NCBI GenBank assembly: GCA_017860615.1 | Contig: JAGDMU010000010.1 | Location: 112,844-176,843, forward strand | Reading direction: 5' to 3' | DNA: 64,000 nucleotides | Source: Pseudomonadota bacterium | GTDB lineage: Bacteria > Campylobacterota > Campylobacteria > Campylobacterales > Sulfurospirillaceae | Part shown: one piece after another, positions 7,904 to 16,603 of the stretch | Layout of the letters: the number at the start of each line of letters is the position of its first letter | How positions within the stretch are numbered: position 1 is the first letter of the stretch | The notes under the pieces: model-generated | Seen by the model: the letters and a program-made list of their open reading frames with translations, nothing else | What the model was told of the DNA's origin: nothing | Database searches by the model: none | Position numbers and translations under genes: made by a program

Positions 7904-9787
7904 CTACCCTAATACCAAAATCAAATAGCATGACGCAGCACTAATGCCTAACATCATAATGAGTGCGTAAAACCGCACATGTGCATTTTGCATCAGTGCT
8001 ACCACGTGCCCCAGTTTGATAAATCCATAACTTAAAGACATGATGAATTTATCGACAAGGTTCACATCTAAATTCACAGCAAAAAATTCACTCAGTTTTT
8101 TAATGGAACGTACAAACAAGAGGTCATACACTTCATCTACGTAAAACTTGTTGTACACAATGCCCTTGGCTTCTTTATGAGTTGAAAGATCGTACGCATA
8201 AAATTTCTTATAAGCGATGCCAATACCTAAAAGTGAAATGGCGATATTAAGCGCGAGTAGCAACCACTCCGTTTCATGGCTCACATGGAGTGCTCTCATG
8301 CCCCACTCCCCTAGCCAAGCGCCGATGAGATGAGTTCCACCTAATAGCGAAGGTAGTCCCACAAAACCTGCAAGGAGAGACCCCAATGCCAAAACAACCA
8401 AAGGCGCTTTCATCACCCATGAGACATCGTGAGGATGGTGCACGTGTTTGGCATTTTTACCCTCAAACACCACAAAAAAGAGCCTAAACATATAGTATGC
8501 GGTGAGCACAGCGCTACACACGGCAATCGTCCAGATAATATATTCTCCGCTACCAAAGGCTACGAGTAAAATCTCATCTTTACTGAAAAATCCCGCAAAG
8601 GGTGGTATGCCACTAATCGCCAAAGTCGCTATCAACATACTCATATACACCACAGGAGTCACATGGCGCATTTTGCCCATCTTAAAAATATTTTGCTCGT
8701 GATGCAACGCAATGATCACTGCACCCGCACCCATAAAGAGAAGTGCTTTGAAAAAGGCGTGTGTAAAAACATGGAACAGTGCGCTACTATAGGCTCCAAG
8801 TCCTACAGCGATAAACATATAGCCCAGTTGCGACATCGTAGAATACGCCAAAATCTTTTTAATATCGCTCTGTTTGGTCGCAATGACCGCAGCAAACAGC
8901 GCACTAAAAGCACCTATGTATGCTATGAAAAGCCCAATATTAGGGATGAGTTCATACAAGAAAGCAAAACGAGCGACCATATAAACGCCCGCTGTTACCA
9001 TCGTTGCGGCGTGAATGAGTGCTGAAACAGGGGTTGGTCCTGCCATCGCATCAGGAAGCCAGACATACAGAGGAATTTGAGCCGATTTGCCCATCGCACC
9101 GATGAAAAGGGCAATGCCTACAATCTCCATAAGCCACAAAGGCATGGTGCTGATTTTCCCAGCAATATTTTCATAACTAAACCCTGCATCGGAGCAGTAA
9201 AAAAACAAAATTGCAAGCCCAATTAAAAAGCCCAGATCACCCACACGGTTGACGATGAAGGCTTTATTGCCCGCAACGACATTGGCATTATCTTGGAAGT
9301 AAAAACTAATAAGCAGGTACGAACAAAGCCCTACCCCTTCCCAACCGATAAACATGATGAGTGGTCCATCGGCAAGTACGAGCAAAAGCATCGAGCTTAG
9401 GAAAAGGTTGAAGTAGAAGAAAAACTTACCATAGCCCTTGTCTTCGCTCATGTATGCTGTGGCATAGAGGTGAATGAGCCAGCCTACAAAGGTGATAAAG
9501 AGCACCATAAACAAAGAGAGTTTATCGCCTAAGAAACCCATGTAGATTTTGTACTCGCCCACGCCAAGCCATAAATAGGGCTGAAAATGAAGAGGAACAT
9601 CGTACTTGGCAACGTACAAAAAGCCACTGAGTCCTAGCACAAAACTGATCAACGGTGCAAAAAGAGCAGGAATAGTAAACCAGCATTTTCGCAGAGGTTT
9701 TTGAGTAATGGAGAACATATACAAAAGCCCGATGAGGACGGAAGATACCAGCGGAGAAAGGACAATCAGCGCAAGGATAATACTCAT
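7904..9787 (-). CDS. nuoL: NADH-quinone oxidoreductase subunit L
   Basis: Largest antiporter-like subunit of the complex I membrane arm, 627 residues. It shows the FIGWEGVGLCSYLLI motif (TM5 glutamate), GKSAQIPLYVWLPDAMAGPTPVSALIHAATMVTAGVY (TM7-8 core) and AYSTMSQLGYM. The C-terminal part, which contains the lateral helix and a last transmembrane segment, is complete. The start overlaps nuoK by 4 bases (ATGA). Confidence 0.95.
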   Translation of the reverse strand: MSIILALIVLSPLVSSVLIGLLYMFSITQKPLRKCWFTIPALFAPLISFVLGLSGFLYVAKYDVPLHFQPYLWLGVGEYKIYMGFLGDKLSLFMVLFITFVGWLIHLYATAYMSEDKGYGKFFFYFNLFLSSMLLLVLADGPLIMFIGWEGVGLCSYLLISFYFQDNANVVAGNKAFIVNRVGDLGFLIGLAILFFYCSDAGFSYENIAGKISTMPLWLMEIVGIALFIGAMGKSAQIPLYVWLPDAMAGPTPVSALIHAATMVTAGVYMVARFAFLYELIPNIGLFIAYIGAFSALFAAVIATKQSDIKKILAYSTMSQLGYMFIAVGLGAYSSALFHVFTHAFFKALLFMGAGAVIIALHHEQNIFKMGKMRHVTPVVYMSMLIATLAISGIPPFAGFFSKDEILLVAFGSGEYIIWTIAVCSAVLTAYYMFRLFFVVFEGKNAKHVHHPHDVSWVMKAPLVVLALGSLLAGFVGLPSLLGGTHLIGAWLGEWGMRALHVSHETEWLLLALNIAISLLGIGIAYKKFYAYDLSTHKEAKGIVYNKFYVDEVYDLLFVRSIKKLSEFFAVNLDVNLVDKFIMSLSYGFIKLGHVVALMQNAHVRFYALIMMLGISAASCYLILVLG

Positions 9788-10104
9788 ACCGCCTCCTTTT
9801 GAGAGAGGGTTCTAAAGATGTCAGAATCAAGTGATTTTTTACGACGGTACAACACGATAATGAGCGATAAAAAGACCCCCGCTTCGGCTGCTGCAATCGC
9901 AATGACAAGCATTGCCATGACTTGTGAGCCCATATCGTGATGATAGTTACTGAGCGCTACAAAAATAAGGTTAATTGCGTTGAGCATCAGCTCAATCGAC
10001 ATGTAAATCACAAAGATATTTTTACGGCTAATGACACCCAAAAGACCAATAGAAAAAAGAATCATCCCAACAGCAATATACATAAAAAGAGAGTTAGCGA
10101 TCAT
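9784..10104 (-). CDS. nuoK: NADH-quinone oxidoreductase subunit K
   Basis: Small three-helix membrane subunit, 106 residues. The conserved acidic residues are in VIYMSIELMLNAINL (TM2) and IAIAAAEAGVFLSLI (TM3), both needed for proton translocation in the family. Overlaps nuoJ (start) and nuoL (end) by 4 bases each. Confidence 0.95.
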   Translation of the reverse strand: MIANSLFMYIAVGMILFSIGLLGVISRKNIFVIYMSIELMLNAINLIFVALSNYHHDMGSQVMAMLVIAIAAAEAGVFLSLIIVLYRRKKSLDSDIFRTLSQKEAV

Positions 10105-10598
10105 GCTTCATCCTTTCGTCCAAAAACAACCGCACCAATCAGCGCAACAAGCAGTAAAATCGAAATCAGTTCAAAAGGGAGTAACCATTTTGTGAAAAGC
10201 TCCATCCCCAAAGGTTTAATTTTGCCAAAATCATGCTCAAGTGGAGCCGTTAACAGCGGCATTTTATAAAAGGCACGTAAGATCAAAAAATTAAGCGGTA
10301 AAAGAGCTAGTGAGCCTAAAAACAGGGTCAGGTTTTTATTGGGCTCTTTAGGAAGATTGGCTTCTTTAACGTTTAAAAACATAATGATAAAAATAAAAAG
10401 TGTCAGAATCGCTCCTGCGTAGATGATGATCTGCACCATAAATAAAAACGAAGCGCTCAGGAGCGCAAACAGCCCTGAGAGAGCAATAATCGTTAAAATG
10501 AGACTCAGTGCACTGTGCACGGGTTGATGTAAACTCACCATACCTAAAGCTCCAATAATGGCAAAAAAACTGAGCAGTACAAAGAGTATATCCGTCAT
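10101..10598 (-). CDS. nuoJ: NADH-quinone oxidoreductase subunit J
   Basis: Membrane subunit with five predicted helices, 165 residues. Contains the conserved HSALSLI segment and MVQIIIYAGAILTLFIFIIM, the TM3 region with its pi-bulge sequence (YAGA). The C-terminus ends in the predicted helix LISILLLVALIGAVV. Overlaps nuoI by 4 bases. Confidence 0.94.
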   Translation of the reverse strand: MTDILFVLLSFFAIIGALGMVSLHQPVHSALSLILTIIALSGLFALLSASFLFMVQIIIYAGAILTLFIFIIMFLNVKEANLPKEPNKNLTLFLGSLALLPLNFLILRAFYKMPLLTAPLEHDFGKIKPLGMELFTKWLLPFELISILLLVALIGAVVFGRKDEA

Positions 10599-11089
10599 GC
10601 TTTTTTCTCCTCATTGGCTAAAAGTTGCTCTTTACTCAGCACAAAATCTTCGCGTTTTTTACCGATAAAGCTAAAAATACCGCTGTCCATGCGAATCGCA
10701 TCACACGGACACGCCTCTACGCACGCGCCGCAAAAGACGCACTCTAAGAGGTCAATGTCAAAACGTTTTGGCATCTTCTCATCCACCCCATCGTTTCGCT
10801 CTTCCGCTTCGATGAAAATGCACTCCGCAGGGCACGCCGTTGCACACATAAAACACGCCACACAACGCACACTTCCATCGTCTCGCTTGGTCAGACGGTG
10901 CACGCCTCGGTAGCGTTCACTGATGTCGTGCGGTTGCTCTTCTGGATAGTTAATAGTTTTGATCTCTGGAGTATCACTTAGATTGGTAATCAGATGTGAA
11001 AGCGTAGTTTTCATACCGCCAAAAATGGCAGGCAAATAGAGCTTTTCTTTGAGGGTATTTCCATGACGTGGAACGATTTTAATGCCCAT
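10595..11089 (-). CDS. nuoI: NADH-quinone oxidoreductase subunit I
   Basis: Ferredoxin-like subunit carrying clusters N6a and N6b, 164 residues. Two complete [4Fe-4S] motifs are present: CVACFMCATACP and CVFCGACVEACP (C-x2-C-x2-C-x3-CP). The conserved ERYRGVHRL segment precedes the first. The ATG lies directly after the nuoH stop, with GGGGG about 4 bases upstream at the end of nuoH. Confidence 0.95.
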   Translation of the reverse strand: MGIKIVPRHGNTLKEKLYLPAIFGGMKTTLSHLITNLSDTPEIKTINYPEEQPHDISERYRGVHRLTKRDDGSVRCVACFMCATACPAECIFIEAEERNDGVDEKMPKRFDIDLLECVFCGACVEACPCDAIRMDSGIFSFIGKKREDFVLSKEQLLANEEKKA

Positions 11090-12373
11090 CTACAGCCCCC
11101 TTGCTACGACAATGATAGCACTGATGAAAATGTTGGCAATCGCTAACGGCATCAAGACTTTCCATCCCAGTGTTTGCAACTGATCGTAACGAAAACGAGG
11201 CAATGTCCAGCGCACCCACACAAAGACAAAATTCATAAAAAGCAGTTTGAGTGCAAAAGTAGCTATTTGAATCACGGCAGTTGCGACGTTGGTTGACGTC
11301 TCACTAAGCCCTAAAACAAGTAGTGCGCCAACACCTGCTATAACAAGCACGTTTAATCCAATCAACCCTTTTTGTAAAAAAGCACTCTCATGGTTTCTAA
11401 TATCATTCGCCTTATGCCACCTATTATGTTTTTGAATCCATCGCATCGCAGACCAGCTTCCAAGGGGAAGTGCCACGATAAGAACCATTAAAATAAAAGG
11501 CATATACGCTTGTAAGGTTTGGGTATTGAGATACGGTAGATGATACCCGCCCAAAAAAAGTGTCACGATCAATGCACTTGATGCACTCATCGCAACATAT
11601 TCACCGACAAAAAAGAGTCCAAAACGCATGGCGCTATACTCGGTATGAAAACCACCAACGATCTCACTCTCACCTTCGGCTAAATCAAACGGCGTACGAT
11701 TGGCTTCAGCAAATGCCGTGATGATAAAAATAAGTGCTGCGATAGGCTGAATGATAATCCCCCACGCAGGGATAAATCCAAAGAGTAACTGCCCTTGATA
11801 CGCCACAATGTCACCCAAATGAATGGAGCCATACGTAATAAGCACTGAAACCACAGAAAGCCCCATCGCCGCTTCGTAACTGATGACTTGTGCACCTGCT
11901 CGCATCGCACCTAAAAGGGAGTACTTATTGCGACTCGACCAACCACCAAGCATAATGCCATAGACACTTAAGCCTGCTAACGCTAAAAACCAAAGCACGC
12001 CCAAATCCATCGGCAAACCCTGCATGATGAAACGCTCACCGTTGATGATGAGATCATCCGCAAAAGGCATCACCATAAAGCTTAAAAAAGCGGAGGCAAA
12101 AACGATGACAGGTGCTAGAGAGAAAAAGAAACTCTCTTGAATGGCTTTGGCTTTAAAATCCTCTTTAAAAACCAGTTTGAGCATATCGGCAAAGGACTGG
12201 ATAAGTCCTCCTAGACGAATACCGTTAATATGACAGCGATTGGGACCTAAACGATCTTGAATAAGTCCAGCAACACGTCGTTCTATCCAGACTAAAATCG
12301 GTGCAGCGCCAAGGGAGAAGAGAAGTGCTAAAATGACATTGATGATGACAACAGCAATACTTATGGTACTCAT
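11090..12373 (-). CDS. nuoH: NADH-quinone oxidoreductase subunit H (long form)
   Basis: Membrane subunit that forms much of the quinone channel. 427 residues, against about 325 in E. coli. Hallmarks are WIERRVAGLIQDRLGPNR near the N-terminus, FAEANRTPFDLAEGESEIVGGFHTEYS near residue 225, and a C-terminal LPRFRYDQLQTLGWK. Between GGYHLPYLN (about residue 290) and IQIATFALKLLFMNF (about 370) lies an extra 80-90 residues with two hydrophobic segments separated by a basic loop (KHNRWHKANDIRNHES). The start overlaps the nuoG stop. Confidence 0.93.
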   Translation of the reverse strand: MSTISIAVVIINVILALLFSLGAAPILVWIERRVAGLIQDRLGPNRCHINGIRLGGLIQSFADMLKLVFKEDFKAKAIQESFFFSLAPVIVFASAFLSFMVMPFADDLIINGERFIMQGLPMDLGVLWFLALAGLSVYGIMLGGWSSRNKYSLLGAMRAGAQVISYEAAMGLSVVSVLITYGSIHLGDIVAYQGQLLFGFIPAWGIIIQPIAALIFIITAFAEANRTPFDLAEGESEIVGGFHTEYSAMRFGLFFVGEYVAMSASSALIVTLFLGGYHLPYLNTQTLQAYMPFILMVLIVALPLGSWSAMRWIQKHNRWHKANDIRNHESAFLQKGLIGLNVLVIAGVGALLVLGLSETSTNVATAVIQIATFALKLLFMNFVFVWVRWTLPRFRYDQLQTLGWKVLMPLAIANIFISAIIVVARGL

Positions 12374-13884
12374 AGCGCTATCTTTGGCGTGGTTTTAAGG
12401 GAGTCAAAGGAGACGCCTTTGAGCACTTCATAAAAGAAGAGTTCGGCTTCCCACACCTCTTTACAGGTAAAAATGGTATCGCCCAAAATGGGAGCTAAAA
12501 TCGCAAGCAGTGTTTTATGCCCATGCTCACTTTGAATGGCGCAAGCGCTATGCTGTACATACCCATCAAGATTGATAAAACTTCCCTCTCGTCTGGTATG
12601 CGAAGCGATGGGAAGTACCAGTTCGACCTCTTTACACGTTACTTCGCAACGGGAACAGAGAATCGCAATGTTTTGTGTATAGCCCATCTCTTTGATAACG
12701 TTAGCATCGCTTCGACCGATGAGTACTACCAATTCAACTCTATTAAGTGCTTCTTGCAACATCTCTTTAGACGTATCAATGCCTAAAAGAGGGAGTGCTC
12801 TAGCATTGGCAGAGCGGTCATTGCATTTTAAAAAGTCATCGCCAAAGCTGGTATCAAAACGCTCAGGTTCATAGGCATTGAGCGCAATTTCGTAAAGTTT
12901 TGCTAGTTTTTGAACACGAACCATCTCTTCTAAAGAGAGGTTTGATGAGATCACAAAAGCGGTTTTACCAAGGTGACGTTTTAAAAGACGTAGCAGTTTT
13001 CCCTCGGCATATTCGTATTCACTTATTTTGCCACGAATCAGGGCATGAAACTCTTTATTTTCGTTCTCTTTGTGGTAACTCAAACGCCCTGCATCGCAAA
13101 TAAAATAACCGTTGATTTTGTCATTGAGACGTGGGCGATAACGGTAAATGACCTCATCTTTGTATTTTTCTTTGTGATGATCGACAAAAATCGAACAGCC
13201 TCTGGCGCAATGATCGCAAATCGCCTCTTTAGCATTTAAAAACCAGACCCGTTTTTGAAAGCGGAAGTCTTTGCTGGTGAGCGCACCCACAGGACAGAGA
13301 TCGACCACATTCATGGCATAAGGGTTGGAGAGTTTAGCACCAGGAAACGTTGTAATGACCGAATGATCAGCGCGTGAAAGTACGCCTAATTCACTGGTCT
13401 TGGTAATGTTTTTGGTAAAGCGTACACAACGCGTACAGAGTACACAACGTTCTTGATCAAGCACGACGTTGGCACCCAAATCAACGTGTTTTTCACCTCT
13501 GGTTTTAGGCGTGCTGAGACGGCTTTCATACAATCCCACATCCATATAGTAATTTTGCAAGGAACATTCGCCTGCTTGATCGCAAATAGGACAGTCGATG
13601 GGGTGATTAATCAGTTCAAGCTCTAAAATCGAGCGTTTAACGCGGTCAATATTCGCACCTTTTGTGCGGATGATCATACCTTCTTTAATGGGCGTATCAC
13701 AGGCAATTTGGGGGCGTTTTTGTCCTTCAATCTCCACCATACACATACGGCAATTACCATCTTTTCCAAGAGCAGGGTGGTAACAAAAGTGGGGAATATT
13801 GATGTTGTTTGCCAGAAGCTCTTCAATCAACAAAGCACCCTCTTTAACCTCTAATACCGTGCCATCTACCGTAATATGCGCCAT
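12370..13884 (-). CDS. nuoG: NADH-quinone oxidoreductase subunit G (short form)
   Basis: Iron-sulfur subunit of the NADH module, 504 residues from the chosen ATG at 13884 (GAGG about 11 bases upstream). Domains in order: [2Fe-2S] ferredoxin domain (CYHPALGKDGNCRMC ... C); the His-ligated cluster motif HPIDCPICDQAGEC; two further cluster motifs (CVLCTRC and, later, CPVGA); an N7-type C-x2-C-x3-C-x(about 27)-C motif (CDHCARGC); and a shortened molybdopterin-oxidoreductase-like domain. The whole chain is well below the usual 780-900 residues, the deficit being in the C-terminal domain. An in-frame upstream ATG at 13953 would add 23 residues that match no family feature. First gene of the reverse half operon. 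Confidence 0.93.
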   Translation of the reverse strand: MAHITVDGTVLEVKEGALLIEELLANNINIPHFCYHPALGKDGNCRMCMVEIEGQKRPQIACDTPIKEGMIIRTKGANIDRVKRSILELELINHPIDCPICDQAGECSLQNYYMDVGLYESRLSTPKTRGEKHVDLGANVVLDQERCVLCTRCVRFTKNITKTSELGVLSRADHSVITTFPGAKLSNPYAMNVVDLCPVGALTSKDFRFQKRVWFLNAKEAICDHCARGCSIFVDHHKEKYKDEVIYRYRPRLNDKINGYFICDAGRLSYHKENENKEFHALIRGKISEYEYAEGKLLRLLKRHLGKTAFVISSNLSLEEMVRVQKLAKLYEIALNAYEPERFDTSFGDDFLKCNDRSANARALPLLGIDTSKEMLQEALNRVELVVLIGRSDANVIKEMGYTQNIAILCSRCEVTCKEVELVLPIASHTRREGSFINLDGYVQHSACAIQSEHGHKTLLAILAPILGDTIFTCKEVWEAELFFYEVLKGVSFDSLKTTPKIAL

Positions 13885-13918
13885 TAAATTGCTATCCTCG
13901 TTTGGACGTAGTGTCTCA

Positions 13919-13924
13919 ATTCTA
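13919..13924 (-). promoter_or_regulatory. Possible -10 box for the nuoG-N operon
   Basis: The minus strand reads GCTAGAAT here, a good -10 match (TAGAAT), 34 bases upstream of the nuoG ATG. No clear -35 is seen, which is usual for Campylobacterota promoters. The call rests on one motif in the right place. Confidence 0.35.
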
Positions 13925-14023
13925 GCGAGCATAAACTTTAAAGTTGCTGTCACTTCTGGTTTACTAAAAATTCAATCAAGAGATGTTAAACTCTGCGTAC
14001 TCTATTCTTTTTAAGGAAGTGTT

Positions 14024-14500
14024 ATGCTCTCAGCTCGTTTTTTCAAATGGCTTATTGTAGAAATTATTGCTGTTTTACTTATTGGTGTGTATATTTTAGT
14101 TGATTCGCAAGATCTCTATAGGTGGTGGGTAGGTGACACTCATTTTGCACACGCTTCTAGCACTTGTGATTTACATGTAAGTGCCTGTGAAGTCAGTCTC
14201 AAAGACGGATCAACGCTTTCTTTGGAGATTGAACCTAAAGAAATTCCATTGATGAAACCGCTTCATTTTAAAGTGACCTCAATCGTTGATCTGCCAAACA
14301 TTGAGATCAAACTTTTTGCAACCAATATGAACATGGGATTGCATACTATCAAACTGAGCCAAACGTCCAAAGGTATCTATGAAGGGGAAGGAATGCTCCC
14401 AACGTGTGTGATGGGAAATATGATCTGGCAAGCCAATGTCATTCTAGATCAAACCACGCAAAGTCAAGGAGCTATTTTTACCTTTAAAACAGATAAGTAA
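14024..14500 (+). CDS. Membrane-anchored periplasmic protein, FixH/YtkA-like fold possible
   Basis: 158 residues. One N-terminal transmembrane helix (about residues 10-27, IVEIIAVLLIGVYILV), then a periplasmic domain of about 125 residues. Two nearby cysteines (STCDLHVSAC) could form a disulfide. The segment with NMNMGLHTIKLSQ followed by GIYEGEGMLPTCVMGNMIWQ resembles the beta-sandwich of FixH/YtkA-like domains, which often carry methionine-rich loops. That resemblance is judged by eye. AAGGAAG precedes the ATG. It stands alone, divergent from nuoG, and its function is unknown. Confidence 0.75.
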   Translation: MLSARFFKWLIVEIIAVLLIGVYILVDSQDLYRWWVGDTHFAHASSTCDLHVSACEVSLKDGSTLSLEIEPKEIPLMKPLHFKVTSIVDLPNIEIKLFATNMNMGLHTIKLSQTSKGIYEGEGMLPTCVMGNMIWQANVILDQTTQSQGAIFTFKTDK

Positions 14501-14631
14501 CTTAAAAAAATCAGGTTACGTTACACAAAGTAATTTTTAGGCTTAGGAATGTTTATTGCATACTGTCGTGTGACATAGGAATCATTTTTTGCGTTATACT
14601 AAGTACTTACATTTTCAGAGGAGTAGCCGCC

Positions 14632-15138
14632 GTGTCCATTACCCAAAGAGGTGAAGAACTTCACTTTGACGAAAACCAATTTATAGTCTCAAAAACAGAC
14701 CTCAAAGGCAGAATTACCTATGCCAATGATCTTTTTATCGAAATCTCTGGCTTTAAAGAAAAAGAGCTGATCGGCACACCCCATAATATTTTGCGTCACC
14801 CCGATATGCCAAAAGCTATTTTCAAACTCTTATGGGATCGCGTGCAAGCAGGTAAGGAAGTTTTTGCTTATGTCAAAAATCGAACTAAAAACAATCAATA
14901 CTACTGGGTACATGCCTATATCACCCCTATTGTTGACACCAAAACCAATCAACTCATCGGCTATCACTCTGTGCGTCGCTCTCCAAGTGTCAAAGGACTT
15001 GAAGTCATTACCCCTTTGTATAAAAAAATGATCAACGAAGAAGCGCGAGGCGGTGTGAAAGCCTCTAGTGCTCTGTTAGAAAATACGCTATCTCAACTAA
15101 AGGTCAGTTATGATGCCTTCATTCTCTCTCATGAATAG
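14632..15138 (+). CDS. PAS-domain redox/energy sensor protein, CetB-like
   Basis: 168-residue cytoplasmic protein made of one PAS domain (about residues 15-120), with [20 protein letters not shown] and [17 protein letters not shown], the Aer/CetB pattern that binds FAD in characterised members. No transmembrane segment and no signalling domain are present. It begins at GTG 14632 with AGAGGAG 8 bases upstream. The gene overlaps the next, a membrane chemoreceptor, by 29 bases. In Campylobacter jejuni the CetB PAS protein and the CetA receptor together do the job of the single Aer protein, and the same division of labour is inferred here. The flavin has not been shown. Confidence 0.85.
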   Translation: MSITQRGEELHFDENQFIVSKTDLKGRITYANDLFIEISGFKEKELIGTPHNILRHPDMPKAIFKLLWDRVQAGKEVFAYVKNRTKNNQYYWVHAYITPIVDTKTNQLIGYHSVRRSPSVKGLEVITPLYKKMINEEARGGVKASSALLENTLSQLKVSYDAFILSHE

Positions 15139-16561
15139 GTCCTCTCTTGCCAAAGTGCAAGATGCCAATATTATTTCTCTGGTTGCTTTTGCCTTTGCGT
15201 TTATTCTTGAAGTCTCCTATAACGGCTTCCACTGGATTCAAATCATTAACCTCACAAACTTTGCACTGGGATGGTTTATGTTTATCAACATTCGCAAAGT
15301 TCAAAAGACCATTCATGCCCTTGCAGACATCGTGAAAGAGAGCTCACACGGTAATTTACACGGTCGTATCGTCAATGTGAATGATGGTGGTGAACTGAAG
15401 CTTCTTTGTTCCAACATGAACTCACTTTTAGATAATTTTGAACTGGTCACCAAAGAGATTAAGTCAACGATTTTAGCAGCATCCAAAGAGGACTTTAGCC
15501 GTAAAATTCTTCAAAAAGGAATGCACGGCGAGTTTAAAGAGCAGACGGAGATGGTCAACAAATCGGTGAATGCTATGAAACAAACGCATGAATTTATTGC
15601 ACGAAACACGCTCAATGCCGAACTGGCACAAATTAGCAGCGGCTCCAATGACTTTACTACGGTCCAAACAAACCTTACCACTATTGTAGAGCGTCTCAAA
15701 GAGATTGCACAGGATGGTGAGATTTACGCAGAAGAGACGAAGGGAAGCTATCAAAACCTTCGGGATACAATCAGTAAAATTACCTCTTTGGTTGAATTTG
15801 TCAATCAAAATGAGCAAAGTATCGGCGTACTTGCACAGCGAACCCGCGACATCAGTAACGTGGTCGATATGATCAATGACATCGCCGATAAAACCAATCT
15901 TCTAGCCCTCAATGCCGCGATCGAAGCGGCACGGGCAGGTGAGCATGGACGTGGTTTTGCCGTGGTTGCCGATGAAGTGAGAAAACTAGCAGAGACAACG
16001 CAAAAAGCAACCGCTGAAATTGCTGTATCGATTAAGATGCTTCAACAAGAGACGGCAGGGCTAGAGACCAATGCGGATTCTATGAAAGAAAATGCCGATG
16101 AATCCACAAAAACGCTTGATAAACTTAGCCTTACGTTTAACAGTTTGATTGAACATTCCAATACGACTTCGACCAATATTAACACCATCCAGCAAACCAT
16201 CTTCATTACGCTTGCCAAGATGAACCATGCTATCTTTAAGTCCAATGCCTACAGTGCAGTCTATGTGAACGATACAGATGCAGCGTTTCAAAACCATGAA
16301 ACATGCAGTCTTGGAGAGTGGTACCAAAAAGATGGGCAAAAGATCTTTGGCGATACCCAAGGCTTTAAAGAGCTCTATAAACCGCATGAAAGTTTCCATA
16401 CCCATGTTCTCGAAGTGTCAAAACTGATTCGTTCCACCTCATCGAATCTTTTGGATGAGAAGGAGCAGATTGTCAACTACTTTAAAGAGGTAGAAAAGGA
16501 GAGTAAAGTGCTCTTTGGAACCCTTGATCGTATGATCGCAGAGAAAAACGCGCAAGCTTAA
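15110..16561 (+). CDS. Methyl-accepting chemotaxis protein, CetA-like, with C-terminal CZB domain
   Basis: 483 residues. Two hydrophobic segments close together near the N-terminus (about 20-60) leave almost no periplasmic domain, so sensing must come from a partner, presumably the PAS protein upstream. A HAMP-like linker follows, then the signalling hairpin with the invariant tip near [25 protein letters not shown]. The C-terminal segment (about 350-460: [26 protein letters not shown]) has the His/Cys spacing of a CZB zinc-binding domain. The ATG at 15110 is preferred because AAAGG lies upstream at 15099; a second ATG at 15131 has no ribosome site. Confidence 0.88.
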   Translation: MMPSFSLMNRSSLAKVQDANIISLVAFAFAFILEVSYNGFHWIQIINLTNFALGWFMFINIRKVQKTIHALADIVKESSHGNLHGRIVNVNDGGELKLLCSNMNSLLDNFELVTKEIKSTILAASKEDFSRKILQKGMHGEFKEQTEMVNKSVNAMKQTHEFIARNTLNAELAQISSGSNDFTTVQTNLTTIVERLKEIAQDGEIYAEETKGSYQNLRDTISKITSLVEFVNQNEQSIGVLAQRTRDISNVVDMINDIADKTNLLALNAAIEAARAGEHGRGFAVVADEVRKLAETTQKATAEIAVSIKMLQQETAGLETNADSMKENADESTKTLDKLSLTFNSLIEHSNTTSTNINTIQQTIFITLAKMNHAIFKSNAYSAVYVNDTDAAFQNHETCSLGEWYQKDGQKIFGDTQGFKELYKPHESFHTHVLEVSKLIRSTSSNLLDEKEQIVNYFKEVEKESKVLFGTLDRMIAEKNAQA

Positions 16562-16571
16562 ACACACAACG

Positions 16572-16597
16572 ACATGTAAGGATTTTTCCTTACATGT
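16572..16597. terminator. Hairpin terminator between convergent genes
   Basis: An 11-bp perfect stem (ACATGTAAGGA and its complement) with a TTTT loop, placed between the chemoreceptor and the convergent histidine kinase. The stem sequence nearly repeats that of the hairpin after tuf at 45583-45606. Confidence 0.65.
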
Positions 16598-16603
16598 TAA
16601 ACC

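Noticed and set aside
9937..10269. Long open frame on + opposite nuoK/nuoJ, like several others opposite rpoB, rpoC and fusA
   Set aside because: It is the mirror of well-supported genes, with no ribosome site or family match; such frames arise by chance opposite coding DNA.
14566..14596. Possible sigma-54 promoter upstream of the PAS gene (GG ... GC)
   Set aside because: The spacing between GG and GC is 11, not 10, and TATACT just downstream fits a normal -10 better.
15110..15138. Frameshift between the PAS gene and the chemoreceptor gene
   Set aside because: Both have proper starts and ribosome sites, and separate PAS and receptor proteins are known (CetB/CetA), so the overlap is natural.
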